From: a virus
IMG/VR virus record: IMGVR_UViG_3300027796_000011
Location: 1 to 41,849 of that record
Length of the DNA: 41,849 bases
Strand: one strand, 5' to 3'
Shown here: in pieces, positions 1 through 6,762 of the stretch
How the letters are laid out: every line of letters begins with the position of its first letter
How positions within the stretch are numbered: position 1 is the stretch's first letter
Position numbers and translations under genes: made by a program
Notes under the pieces: model-generated
Database searches by the model: none
Told to the model about the DNA's origin: nothing
Seen by the model: the letters and a program-made list of their open reading frames with translations, nothing else

Positions 1-15
1 ATCTTCTGCTTTCAC
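1..15 (-). CDS. start of a leftward gene, partial
   Basis: On the minus strand a GTG codon at 13-15 is preceded by GGGAGGG (21-27) at ribosome-binding distance, and a promoter (85-113) points at it. Only five codons (V/M-K-A-E-D) lie in the window, so no function can be given. It would be the first gene of a leftward unit adjoining the candidate regulatory region. Confidence 0.35.
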
Positions 16-54
16 TGTTTCCCTCCCGATTTTTTAGTAGTTCCCTACCCCATT

Positions 55-73
55 TTTTGAAATCAACTTCACT
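55..73 (+). promoter_or_regulatory. dispersed palindrome, site 1
   Basis: TTTTGAAATCAACTTCACT is a member of the dispersed TTTTGAAGTYRAYTKCA family. It lies about 12 bases downstream of the -10 of the leftward promoter at 85-113, where a bound protein would block initiation or early elongation. Binding is inferred. Confidence 0.5.
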
Positions 74-84
74 CTTCGGGAGAC

Positions 85-113
85 AACTTAATCACTTTCT
101 CTAGGTTTGTCAA
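85..113 (-). promoter_or_regulatory. sigma70-type promoter, leftward
   Basis: On the minus strand TTGACA (108-113) is followed after 17 bases by TAAGTT (85-90). The -35 is perfect and the -10 is weak. It would transcribe the partial gene at the left edge, and palindrome site 1 sits in its initial transcribed region. Confidence 0.5.
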
Positions 114-136
114 GTCATTTTTTCAAAGTTTTTTGT

Positions 137-160
137 GGCGGGAAGGCAGTCCCTCCCGCC
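137..160 (-). other. GC-rich stem-loop after a gene
   Basis: The arms GGCGGGAAGG and CCCTCCCGCC pair with one mismatch around a four-base loop, 15 bases after the stop of the leftward gene 176-685. No T-run follows on the minus strand, so it is not a standard intrinsic terminator. It may be a transcript 3' end or a processing structure. Confidence 0.4.
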
Positions 161-175
161 AAACTGCAAGAATAC

Positions 176-685
176 CTATTCAGGGATGGTGTAGAGGCTA
201 TAGTGACTCAAATCCAGTTTAGGATGCCCTGCTTTTTCATGCAATCCAGCAATCACCTTGAAACCAGAGTACTCAAAAAACACTTCCCCTTCAGGCATAC
301 CATCATAAATAAATGCGCCACTAGGCACATCCAAAGCGGCTACAATGGCCTCCTCAAACTCCTTCCGCCGCTTCGCACTACAAGACAGGTGCGCCGACAC
401 CTTCAAGCATACGGCGGGTAGGAACTCCACCAAAGAACCGTTAAGGCCACCAATAATAGCAGGGATAGCCTTTCCGGCAAACGTAGACTTAACTCGGATA
501 GCGTCAACAGCAACACCCGTCACTGCCATTTTCTCAAACATCTTCGGAGAAAAAGCGATAGGTGCGTCAGGAACCTCGGCAACAAAACTTGCAGTGAACC
601 AATGCGCCGGGGAGTCTTCCCGCAACGCAGCACGTTCTTCAATAACATCCAAGTCCTCCACAAACAAATAGACAATACTTTTCAT
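176..685 (-). CDS. unknown phage protein, 169 aa
   Basis: This is a soluble, acidic 169-residue protein without a signal peptide, membrane segment or motif that I recognise. The start is ATG at 683-685, with GGAG about ten bases upstream. An overlapping plus-strand reading of 108 residues was rejected because it has no ribosome-binding site, while this gene has one plus a promoter at 771-799. Its place, leaving the regulatory region against the replication genes, is where temperate phages keep lysogeny or host-interaction genes, but no function can be assigned. Confidence 0.7.
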   Translation of the reverse strand: MKSIVYLFVEDLDVIEERAALREDSPAHWFTASFVAEVPDAPIAFSPKMFEKMAVTGVAVDAIRVKSTFAGKAIPAIIGGLNGSLVEFLPAVCLKVSAHLSCSAKRRKEFEEAIVAALDVPSGAFIYDGMPEGEVFFEYSGFKVIAGLHEKAGHPKLDLSHYSLYTIPE

Positions 686-711
686 CTCCCACTCCTACGG
701 TTATAGGGTTA

Positions 712-732
712 TTTTGAAGTTGATTGCAGAAA
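712..732 (+). promoter_or_regulatory. dispersed palindrome, site 2
   Basis: TTTTGAAGTTGATTGCAG and the following AAA match the dispersed family. The site lies between the leftward promoter 771-799 and the start of gene 176-685, inside the untranslated leader. Confidence 0.55.
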
Positions 733-770
733 TTGCTGGCGGGTGGGTAGGCACTCAAAAACCATCAAAT

Positions 771-799
771 ATGCTAAGACCAAAAGCAACAAGTGTCAA
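771..799 (-). promoter_or_regulatory. sigma70-type promoter, leftward
   Basis: On the minus strand TTGACA (794-799), a 17-base spacer and TAGCAT (771-776). It is oriented to transcribe gene 176-685, with palindrome site 2 about 40 bases downstream of the -10. Confidence 0.5.
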
Positions 800-846
800 G
801 AGGGAATCCAAAGAAAAAGAAAATATCTTGGTATCCGCAGAAAACC

Positions 847-875
847 TTGACTTCCCGAAGCGGGGTGGCTACCTT
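847..875 (+). promoter_or_regulatory. possible promoter for the RHH gene
   Basis: TTGACT (847-852), a 17-base spacer and TACCTT (870-875), 37 bases upstream of the ribbon-helix-helix gene. The -10 is poor, so this is a weak or activated promoter at best. Confidence 0.3.
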
Positions 876-911
876 CTACCCAACAATTAAACACATACAG
901 GAGAAATCGGG

Positions 912-1133
912 ATGGCAACACAGAAGAAGAAAAAAGCAGATATATACACGAAAGAGATCATGCTGTCCTATACCCCAGAGACACATGCCAAAATCAAGTT
1001 CATAGCCAAACAGAACAAACTCACCCTGTCTGAACAACTCAGGCGCTTCATCACCAACCTGATCGAAATTTATGAACGAAAATACGGTGTTATAGATACC
1101 GAAGAGAAAAAGGAAGAAAAACCAGATAGTTAG
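912..1133 (+). CDS. small ribbon-helix-helix DNA-binding protein
   Basis: This 73-residue, lysine-rich protein has the layout of the Arc/MetJ ribbon-helix-helix fold. A short strand (about residues 11-20, YTKEIMLSYT) is followed by helix A (PETHAKIKFIAKQ), a turn, and helix B beginning LTLSEQLRRFI, then a charged tail. Such proteins dimerise and bind palindromic operators through the strand. The start is ATG at 912 with AGGAG eight bases upstream. It lies between leftward genes and the rightward replication block, a position typical of a control gene. It is a candidate binder of the dispersed palindromes, but nothing in the sequence shows that directly. Confidence 0.75.
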   Translation: MATQKKKKADIYTKEIMLSYTPETHAKIKFIAKQNKLTLSEQLRRFITNLIEIYERKYGVIDTEEKKEEKPDS

Positions 1134-1158
1134 CTAGTCACCTCTAAAACGCATCAGA

Positions 1159-1232
1159 ATGCCCTGTGAGACGTTCTAGTATTGAAAATGACCTACCATG
1201 TGGTTTAGTAGCTAGAACGTCTCCTGGGGCAT
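1159..1232. repeat. 21-base inverted repeat, long hairpin
   Basis: The arm at 1159-1179 (ATGCCC, three bases, GAGACGTTCTAG) is matched by 1212-1232 (CTAGAACGTCTC, three bases, GGGCAT). Eighteen of 21 positions pair, and the inner 12 pairs are perfect. The 32-base loop can form a small inner hairpin around CCATGTGG. Suitable as a protein-binding cruciform or the core of a structured RNA. Confidence 0.7.
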
Positions 1233-1388
1233 CCTGGTAAGAATCAGAGGCATGTATACCCAACACTGAGAGCGTACAAACAACTGCCAGGAGAACCCCT
1301 GTGTTAGAGAAACTATTCCATACCAAATTACTAGGAAATGTGTTAATACGTTCTGTTGCCTTTCTCAAGTGCCTTCGTTGGAATCCGT

Positions 1389-1412
1389 GGCTGTTCTCTT
1401 GGCTGTTCTCGA
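1389..1412 (+). repeat. tandem direct repeat, 12 bases
   Basis: GGCTGTTCTCTT is followed directly by GGCTGTTCTCGA, so ten of twelve bases repeat. It lies in the non-coding region before the replication genes. Confidence 0.55.
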
Positions 1413-1432
1413 CGACAGTCGGCCAACTGGGG

Positions 1433-1453
1433 AATTTTCCCGAAGGGAAAATT
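1433..1453. repeat. short perfect hairpin
   Basis: AATTTTCCC, loop GAA, GGGAAAATT: nine perfect pairs with a three-base loop, so very stable for its size. No T-run follows, so it is not a terminator. Confidence 0.6.
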
Positions 1454-1464
1454 TTCCAGCTCTT

Positions 1465-1499
1465 CTCACCGAAGGCTTTCAGCGAAAGCCGCAGGTGAG
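1465..1499. repeat. hairpin with internal loop
   Basis: The outer pairing is CTCACC (1465-1470) with GGTGAG (1494-1499). The inner pairing is GGCTTTC (1474-1480) with GAAAGCC (1484-1490). Symmetric three-base internal loops separate them. Both stems are perfect. Confidence 0.6.
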
Positions 1500-1705
1500 C
1501 TTTCTTTATTCCTATTAGCTTCTCAGAGAAGATTCCAGATATCTTAAGGAACGGGTTTTCTCCTTGAAGTTTGAAACCACCCTCCCACTTTTTTACCAGG
1601 GTTTCAACCCTGCGGCAAAAAATTTCTCCTACCCCTCCAACCCCCATTTTGGGTCTGTTTCGAGGTCGTTTTTGATGCTTTTTTCAAGTATTTTTGATGT
1701 GCCTC

Positions 1706-1734
1706 TTGACAATCTCTTGGTTTGTGATTATCAT
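1706..1734 (+). promoter_or_regulatory. promoter of the replication operon
   Basis: TTGACA (1706-1711), a 17-base spacer and TATCAT (1729-1734). Initiation would fall near 1741, about 30 bases before the first gene. This also shows that in-frame codons upstream of ATG 1772 are not translated from this transcript. Confidence 0.75.
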
Positions 1735-1771
1735 ATACGCTTACGAAAAACGTAGAAGGAGGGTTTTGAAG

Positions 1772-2956
1772 ATGGGTACGTTTACTCGACCTTGGGACAT
1801 CGTTGCGGGGAGCCTCCCCGCTATTTTTGAAGTTGACTGCACAAAAGAACGTCCGGTGTTCTATCTTATGGATGATCTGTTGATGGGCATGGGCATGTTG
1901 AACACCTCTGTTTTTTATGGCGTTGAGGAGTTCAAGACTGACGGCCAAAGGTTGGCTGGGTTGGAAGTCCTTCGTCGTGTTGCCTCCCGCACCATTTCGT
2001 TCGGGAAGGCATTTGAGGTTTTGCCTCTACAGCAGATCGTTGATCCTGGTCAGTCCCGTGGGTACTTCTGCCCACTTACGTTGGAACTTGTAACCACCAC
2101 GGTAGCGAGACTCATGCGGGCCGGTCTTCTCTTGAGGTTCGGGACGGCAACCATGGGAACCGCCCCATCATATTCGCTGAACTTTCAAAAGGTGTTTGCG
2201 TCTCTGTCTGAACGTGTACCGTTGCTCGGGAAGCAGTTTAAGCAGACGGACAAGATCAAAGATGCTTTGAAGGCCGTAATCAGTCATCGACATTTCGGTG
2301 TGGCGTGTGTGTTCGCGTCTCGTTTAGGAACGGGGGTGGACATACCAAAAAGTGATATTATGGAAATTTTAGCGGGAGTAACAAAGGACATGCCTAATTT
2401 CAAAGAGATGATGGCAGCAACGACAGCGAAGGCGAAGAAGGCGGAAGCGGCCCGCCTGGAAAAGTTGCAGGAGGCTCCGATCCTGCGGTGGAAGACCACG
2501 GTGAAGAAAGACATGGATGTTGAGAATCGTGTCTTTATCTATCCTGATGCGGTGATTGCTCATTGGGATAATGTCGTGCAGAAGCATGACAAATTCAAGG
2601 ATGCCTCCCCGACTGTGATGACGAAGGGAGACAAGGCGAGTCTGAAGTCCAAGGTTATGTCCTTGGTGAAGAAGGGCATGACAGAGGATGACATCCGTGA
2701 GCATTTCCGTCTGATCGTTTTGGGGTGGTCTTACATCCGGGCACAGTCGGTCAAGACCGTAGGTGTTCGGGCTGATGGCACTACCTATTCGATGTACCTA
2801 CCCGTCCATCCCACCCTGCGACTGTTCACTTATATGTGGGATGACCTCAACCCGCAGTTGCTTAAATCCGCCAAGCGGTTCCAGCGTCCTGCTGAACTCC
2901 CCACGGATACGAAGCCGAAGCAGACTGCAACAGAGGAAGAAGTTTTCCATGTCTAA
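1772..2956 (+). CDS. putative replication protein, first gene of operon
   Basis: This 394-residue soluble protein opens the operon that continues with a loader-like protein, DnaB-like helicase and primase. ATG 1772 was chosen because AAGGAGGG lies about nine bases upstream and the promoter occupies the upstream reading. The N-terminal half is mixed alpha/beta and resembles no family I can name. A charged lysine/alanine-rich linker (about residues 212-235) leads to a C-terminal part with helical segments and aromatic residues. By position it could be an origin-binding or initiator protein, which is inference from context only. Palindrome site 3 lies within its first 25 codons. Confidence 0.75.
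   Translation: MGTFTRPWDIVAGSLPAIFEVDCTKERPVFYLMDDLLMGMGMLNTSVFYGVEEFKTDGQRLAGLEVLRRVASRTISFGKAFEVLPLQQIVDPGQSRGYFCPLTLELVTTTVARLMRAGLLLRFGTATMGTAPSYSLNFQKVFASLSERVPLLGKQFKQTDKIKDALKAVISHRHFGVACVFASRLGTGVDIPKSDIMEILAGVTKDMPNFKEMMAATTAKAKKAEAARLEKLQEAPILRWKTTVKKDMDVENRVFIYPDAVIAHWDNVVQKHDKFKDASPTVMTKGDKASLKSKVMSLVKKGMTEDDIREHFRLIVLGWSYIRAQSVKTVGVRADGTTYSMYLPVHPTLRLFTYMWDDLNPQLLKSAKRFQRPAELPTDTKPKQTATEEEVFHV
1825..1846 (+). promoter_or_regulatory. dispersed palindrome, site 3 (intragenic)
   Basis: TTTTGAAGTTGACTGCAC and the following AAAA match the family. The site lies about 90 bases downstream of the replication promoter, inside the start of the first gene. Confidence 0.5.
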
Positions 2957-3830
2957 TACTGGCAGCGGTGATAAAAAGATTATTGACCGGGTGTTGCGGT
3001 TTCCTTGGGAACTCATAGATTCAACGCATGTGTGGGGTGGGACGGATGATAAAGAGGTTATCACAAAGATGCTGGCGGTGTCTGGGGTTTCTGATGCTTG
3101 TCTTGAACCACTCGTTAAGAACACAGCGAGGTTCGCTCAGATAGCCATTCCGAATATCTTGATGTTGAACAACAGTAGGAATCCTATCCTGGCATACAGG
3201 AACTTCTGGCGTAACCTCCCGCTTAGTCGGGAGATCGACAGACCTACGGATGTTTTGGGGCCGGAACTCACACAGGATGAACAGTACACAGTGATGCGTG
3301 CGTACAAGTTTGATGCACCGTACCGCACTGTGTTTCATTTTGCGAAGGACAAGGAGTCTGTTGATAGCCTTGCCAGTTACATTGTCGGGACGGCTATGCT
3401 GACTTCCTATGTCTGCTGCTTGTCTACGACTGTGGGCAACGCTTTTGATGTGAGCCGTGATAACTCCTTTTCACAGCAACCCCTAGAAGAGTTTGAAGCC
3501 TTGAGGCGTACCCCCATGTTGGTGCTGACTGATCTTGTAGACGGCACTAAGATATCCGGTGATAGATTTGAAAAGGGATATGGCACCTTGAGTTCCTTGT
3601 TATATGACCGCTATCATAACGGACGTACCACTGTGTTCATTGATGATGTGGCATGGCCTTTAATTGCTGATCCTGATGAGGGGGCACCCCGCTTTGACAT
3701 GCAAGGTATCAAGGCAATCACAGATGAATGGCCTGCTATTTTGAAGAAGTATCTCATGGACACACGAACCCGCATCCATTGCGATTTGGACAAGAAGTCG
3801 AACAAGGGGGTTTGGCATGTCAGTCGGTAG
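2949..3830 (+). CDS. DnaC-like helicase loader, degenerate ATPase
   Basis: This 293-residue protein starts at ATG 2949, overlapping the previous stop by eight bases. A Walker-B-like strand (TPMLVLTDLVD) is followed by SSLLYDRYHNGRTTVFIDD, which is the DnaC/IstB arrangement of acidic strand, helix with arginines, then strand. No GxxxxGKT loop can be seen where the P-loop should be; the region around IVGTAMLTSY is where it would align. It could therefore be a helicase loader that has lost ATP binding. The immediate downstream neighbour is the DnaB-like helicase, which fits a loader role. Function is inferred from fold-level resemblance and gene order. Confidence 0.5.
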   Translation: MSNTGSGDKKIIDRVLRFPWELIDSTHVWGGTDDKEVITKMLAVSGVSDACLEPLVKNTARFAQIAIPNILMLNNSRNPILAYRNFWRNLPLSREIDRPTDVLGPELTQDEQYTVMRAYKFDAPYRTVFHFAKDKESVDSLASYIVGTAMLTSYVCCLSTTVGNAFDVSRDNSFSQQPLEEFEALRRTPMLVLTDLVDGTKISGDRFEKGYGTLSSLLYDRYHNGRTTVFIDDVAWPLIADPDEGAPRFDMQGIKAITDEWPAILKKYLMDTRTRIHCDLDKKSNKGVWHVSR

Positions 3831-5385
3831 ATACTTCCTTCAATCTTTATTGCAGGGATCAGATTCCAAAGCAAAGAAAGCACGGTTTCTTCAGTCCAAA
3901 CTCGATGGGGTGGATGAGAACGCTTTTGAACGTGTTGAAGAGCGTGACGCATTTACATACTTGAATGAGTTCTTTGAACAGTATGGTGTCCTCCCTTCTA
4001 TCAATGTTGCACAAGCGGATACTGGTATTATTTTCACCGCAGCGGAACTTGAAGAGCCTTTTGAGTTCTGGTGTACTGCTTTGAAGGAATATCGTAAGGA
4101 AACGCTGATTGGTGATTTGGTTGCGGAGGCATCCCGCCTGCATATTGAGGGTAAAGTTGATATCCGCAACAAAAAGATAGAAGAGGCTTTGGAAGTTCTG
4201 CGTAATTTCGGGGAGGGCAAGAAGCACATCAAGAAATTGAGTGAACTTGTCCCAGAGATTATGGAGAGACACAACGCCATTCGCAGTAACGAGCGTGTGA
4301 CTGGTGTTCGTTTTGGGCTTCCATATCTGGATGGTTTGACCGGAGGTGGGCAGGCATCTGACCTATGGGTCATTGCCGGTAACACAGGATCAGGTAAGAC
4401 CTTCTTGCAGTGTCGCATGGCCCTTGGTGCTGTGATGGGTAGGAAGCCTGAACATTTTTTTGTGGGGATGGAGAACCTTCCCGAAATCTTTGAGCGTCGG
4501 CAGATTGGTCGGTTGCGGGAAGGTGAAGAACTGGAGACTTGGGAACCAGCTACAGCACTTTTCATTTCAATGGAGATGTCGAATCTTCAGATCGCTTCCA
4601 GGGCATTGTCCCTCGGGACTCTGACCAGTGGGACGCAGTTACGTCGTGGTGAGATGACCATGTTTTCTGAGCAATTCATTCAGGAGTTCAGTTCTCGTTG
4701 GAAGGCGTGCGGGGTGGACGAACGCCTGATTCTCATCGAAGGTAATATCAACATGACGGTGAACGATGTCTTATACTATATCCGTCAGTACCGGCCAGCT
4801 ATCGTGTTTGTTGATGGTGCTTACCTCCTCAAGATGAAGGGCGGGCATGGTGATAAGCAGTGGGAGAGGATTTCAGAAATCTTGGAATTGTTGAAACGTA
4901 TAGCGATGGCGGAACAGATTCCTATTATTTGCACCTTCCAGTTTAACCAGAAGGCCAAAGACCAGCAGGTTCACGACATCATGGGTGGTCAGGCCATTGG
5001 TCAGATAGCCTCTGTCATCATTAAAATATCTGACGACACTGAGGACATGACCGGGAAGGCGTTTACAGTAGCCGATATGGATGCCAAAGTCGCTACCCTG
5101 CTTAAAGGGCGTTCAGGTGAAAGAGGCCAGATCAAGTTGTTGTACAACATGACATCCACGCAAATCACAGAGACATCTGTCAGTGGTACGTCTGTTGACT
5201 TCGAGATGCAGACGCGGGGGGCAGACCCTATGCAGGCATTTGTATCCAGTAATCGTCCAGACGATGCCGATGACTTCATCATTGACATTCCAGAAGTTAG
5301 GAGTACCGATGATTCCAATACGGGTAGCCCTAATAGTACGTCCTCTTCCGGGGAACGGACACTTTCTAGTTTGTTAAGGCCCTAA
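3817..5385 (+). CDS. DnaB-like replicative helicase
   Basis: This 522-residue RecA-fold hexameric helicase would unwind DNA at the phage fork. The Walker A motif GNTGSGKT is at about residues 187-194, ISMEM at 250-254 and Walker B IVFVDG near 329-334. A later FQFNQKAKD segment fits the motif H3 region, and GQAIGQIAS resembles motif H4. Residues about 205-245, between Walker A and the ISMEM strand, form an extra charged segment of roughly 33 residues that DnaB lacks. The last 50 residues are low-complexity Ser/Thr/Asp. ATG 3817 overlaps the previous stop and has AAGGGGG upstream. The N-terminal region is shorter than in bacterial DnaB. Confidence 0.88.
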   Translation: MSVGRYFLQSLLQGSDSKAKKARFLQSKLDGVDENAFERVEERDAFTYLNEFFEQYGVLPSINVAQADTGIIFTAAELEEPFEFWCTALKEYRKETLIGDLVAEASRLHIEGKVDIRNKKIEEALEVLRNFGEGKKHIKKLSELVPEIMERHNAIRSNERVTGVRFGLPYLDGLTGGGQASDLWVIAGNTGSGKTFLQCRMALGAVMGRKPEHFFVGMENLPEIFERRQIGRLREGEELETWEPATALFISMEMSNLQIASRALSLGTLTSGTQLRRGEMTMFSEQFIQEFSSRWKACGVDERLILIEGNINMTVNDVLYYIRQYRPAIVFVDGAYLLKMKGGHGDKQWERISEILELLKRIAMAEQIPIICTFQFNQKAKDQQVHDIMGGQAIGQIASVIIKISDDTEDMTGKAFTVADMDAKVATLLKGRSGERGQIKLLYNMTSTQITETSVSGTSVDFEMQTRGADPMQAFVSSNRPDDADDFIIDIPEVRSTDDSNTGSPNSTSSSGERTLSSLLRP

Positions 5386-5393
5386 GTTTCTAC

Positions 5394-5422
5394 TTGACAG
5401 TTTTAGAACTTGTTGCTATCTT
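5394..5422 (+). promoter_or_regulatory. promoter for the primase
   Basis: TTGACA (5394-5399), a 17-base spacer and TATCTT (5417-5422), right after the helicase stop. It gives the primase and the genes beyond it their own start of transcription. Confidence 0.75.
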
Positions 5423-5458
5423 AGGTATCCCAAACGTGAGAATGGAGGGAACACACAA

Positions 5459-5512
5459 ATGCTGCAAAAACTTTTCAAAATGGTGGGAGTACCGTGGACA
5501 CCAAAGACGTAA
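5459..5512 (+). CDS. possible 17-residue leader peptide
   Basis: An ATG at 5459 follows GGAGGG (5444-5449) at nine bases, a better ribosome-binding site than the primase itself has. It encodes MLQKLFKMVGVPWTPKT and stops at 5510-5512, 19 bases beyond the primase GTG start (5494) in another frame. The layout is that of a coupling leader: ribosomes ending here can restart on the primase. There is no direct evidence that the peptide is made. Confidence 0.4.
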   Translation: MLQKLFKMVGVPWTPKT

Positions 5513-6582
5513 AGACTTTCTTGGAACATGCCGGTCTGAAGAACATTCAGATCGACCAGGACCGGGGGTGGGTTCGTGCCAGTTGTCCTTTTGCTCCGTA
5601 CAAGCATCAGAAAGGTACGGACTCCAACCCCTCCTTTGGGGTGAGGGTTCCTGATGAGGAGGTCAAGACTCCGTATTATACCTGTCTGTCTTGTGACTCT
5701 TCTGGGAGCCTCCCCGCCCTGGTGGCATCATTGCAGTTTCTTACTGGCAAGTCTTTGCGGGAAGCCAGTCTGTATATACAAAGTTTTCCAGAGGCATTCC
5801 CGTTCAATGAAGCGAACGGTGAGCATAAGAAAAAGCGTGTCAAGGTTGATAAGTACCTTGATGTGTATGAGCAGGAAAGGCACAACAATGTTCCCATCCC
5901 GCAGAAGACATTGGATAACTACCCATTGATTTGGGAGATAGACTCCGCTGCGGCAGAGGAGGCCAAGGATTACTTGAAGAGTCGAAAGATTTCAGAGCAG
6001 GTTGTTAAGGATTACCAGTTGCGCCTTTACGTTGACTATCTTGGGCGGGTGGGAATCATTACTCCCATCATGGCACAGAGCGGGAAAGACACATTAGACC
6101 TGTGGGTTAGGATGGTAGCCTCTAAGAGGTTCTTCAGGCTCACAGCAGAGATGACAGGATGTGTTGTCAACTATAAGGCCACAGGGAAGTGGTTCGGTCA
6201 GCAGTATTTGGGACAGAGCCAGACGGTCATCCTGGTGGAGGGGGCGTTTGACCTCCTACGCTTGGTGTCCATCGTTCCCAATAGGGATAAGGTGGTGGTG
6301 CTGGCATCTTTCGGGATGCCTTCCAAGGAACAGATTGATGGACTATACGCAACCAACGTGTTCGTGGGTTTCGATGCGGATGATGCCGGGAAGGCTATGG
6401 CAAGTAAGGTTATTCGTAATATAACGGTTCCGTTTCTGGCCGTACTGTATTGGGACTTGGTTGGGGTTAAGGATGCCGGTGATCTTTCGGATTCCAGCCA
6501 GTTCGTCAAGGTGTACAACGGGATGATTCATATCGACAAGAAGACCTTCACTGATGTTGAAAATCTTAAAAAATCTTCTTGA
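5494..6582 (+). CDS. DNA primase with zinc finger and Toprim domain
   Basis: This 362-residue DnaG-type primase makes RNA primers for lagging-strand synthesis. The N-terminal zinc site is C31, H38, C64 and C67 (CPFAPYKH and CLSC), with the family's NPSF after it. The Toprim domain shows ILVEGAFD with catalytic E249, then VVVLASFGMP, then FVGFDADDAG with D294 and D296. It is shorter than bacterial DnaG and lacks a separate helicase-binding C-terminal domain. The start is GTG 5494 with GGGAG four bases upstream, overlapping the small leader reading frame. It follows the DnaB-like helicase and probably works with it at the fork. Confidence 0.88.
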   Translation: MDTKDVKTFLEHAGLKNIQIDQDRGWVRASCPFAPYKHQKGTDSNPSFGVRVPDEEVKTPYYTCLSCDSSGSLPALVASLQFLTGKSLREASLYIQSFPEAFPFNEANGEHKKKRVKVDKYLDVYEQERHNNVPIPQKTLDNYPLIWEIDSAAAEEAKDYLKSRKISEQVVKDYQLRLYVDYLGRVGIITPIMAQSGKDTLDLWVRMVASKRFFRLTAEMTGCVVNYKATGKWFGQQYLGQSQTVILVEGAFDLLRLVSIVPNRDKVVVLASFGMPSKEQIDGLYATNVFVGFDADDAGKAMASKVIRNITVPFLAVLYWDLVGVKDAGDLSDSSQFVKVYNGMIHIDKKTFTDVENLKKSS

Positions 6583-6607
6583 CATTTTCTAGGAAAGTGC
6601 TTATTAT
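6579..6607 (+). promoter_or_regulatory. upstream promoter of the SSB gene
   Basis: TTGACA (6579-6584), a 17-base spacer and TATTAT (6602-6607). This is one of the best promoters in the window, and the primase stop lies within it. Palindrome site 4 begins three bases after the -10. Confidence 0.82.
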
Positions 6608-6609
6608 TG

Positions 6610-6632
6610 TTTCTGAAGTCAATGTGAAAAAA
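6610..6632 (+). promoter_or_regulatory. dispersed palindrome, site 4, over a start site
   Basis: TTTCTGAAGTCAATGTGAAA and the following AAA lie over the expected transcription start of the promoter 6579-6607. The right half (ATGTGA) is the variant shared with sites 6 and 12. The position is that of a classical operator. Confidence 0.6.
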
Positions 6633-6666
6633 GTTTGGGGGAGGAAAGAAAAATGCCATATTTTGC

Positions 6667-6694
6667 TTGACAAAACTAGAAAAAGTCGTATATT
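6667..6694 (+). promoter_or_regulatory. downstream promoter of the SSB gene
   Basis: TTGACA (6667-6672), a 16-base spacer and TATATT (6689-6694). It is a second promoter in tandem, about 70 bases before the SSB start. The -10 region GTATATTA is shared with the DNA polymerase promoter. Confidence 0.78.
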
Positions 6695-6699
6695 AGTAC

Positions 6700-6716
6700 T
6701 GACACCTGGAGTGTCA
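6700..6716 (+). promoter_or_regulatory. inverted repeat over a start site
   Basis: TGACAC, five bases, GTGTCA: perfect six-base arms starting six bases after the -10 of promoter 6667-6694, so across +1. It is a likely operator, or a leader hairpin. It differs from the dispersed palindrome family. Confidence 0.5.
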
Positions 6717-6762
6717 AACAACCCATGTAAAGCCCCAGAGCGGGCGATAGGAGAAGACAGTT

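Larger units (their letters stand above)
1134..1705. other. hairpin-rich non-coding region, candidate origin or regulatory RNA
   Basis: About 570 bases without a credible gene lie directly before the replication operon promoter. Seen here are a 21-base inverted repeat (1159-1232), a tandem repeat (1389-1412), three further hairpins (1433-1453, 1465-1499, and 1571-1578 pairing with 1600-1607) and T-rich tracts at 1650-1700. Phage origins and regulatory RNAs often look like this, but no iterons or DnaA boxes were recognised, so the role is inferred. Confidence 0.4.

Noticed and set aside
345-671. 108-codon plus-strand frame opposite gene 176-685
   Set aside because: The minus-strand gene has a promoter and ribosome site; this one has neither.
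1144-1647. 167-codon open frame on the minus strand in the hairpin-rich region
   Set aside because: Low-quality composition, no ribosome-binding site, and it runs across inverted repeats in ordered non-coding DNA.
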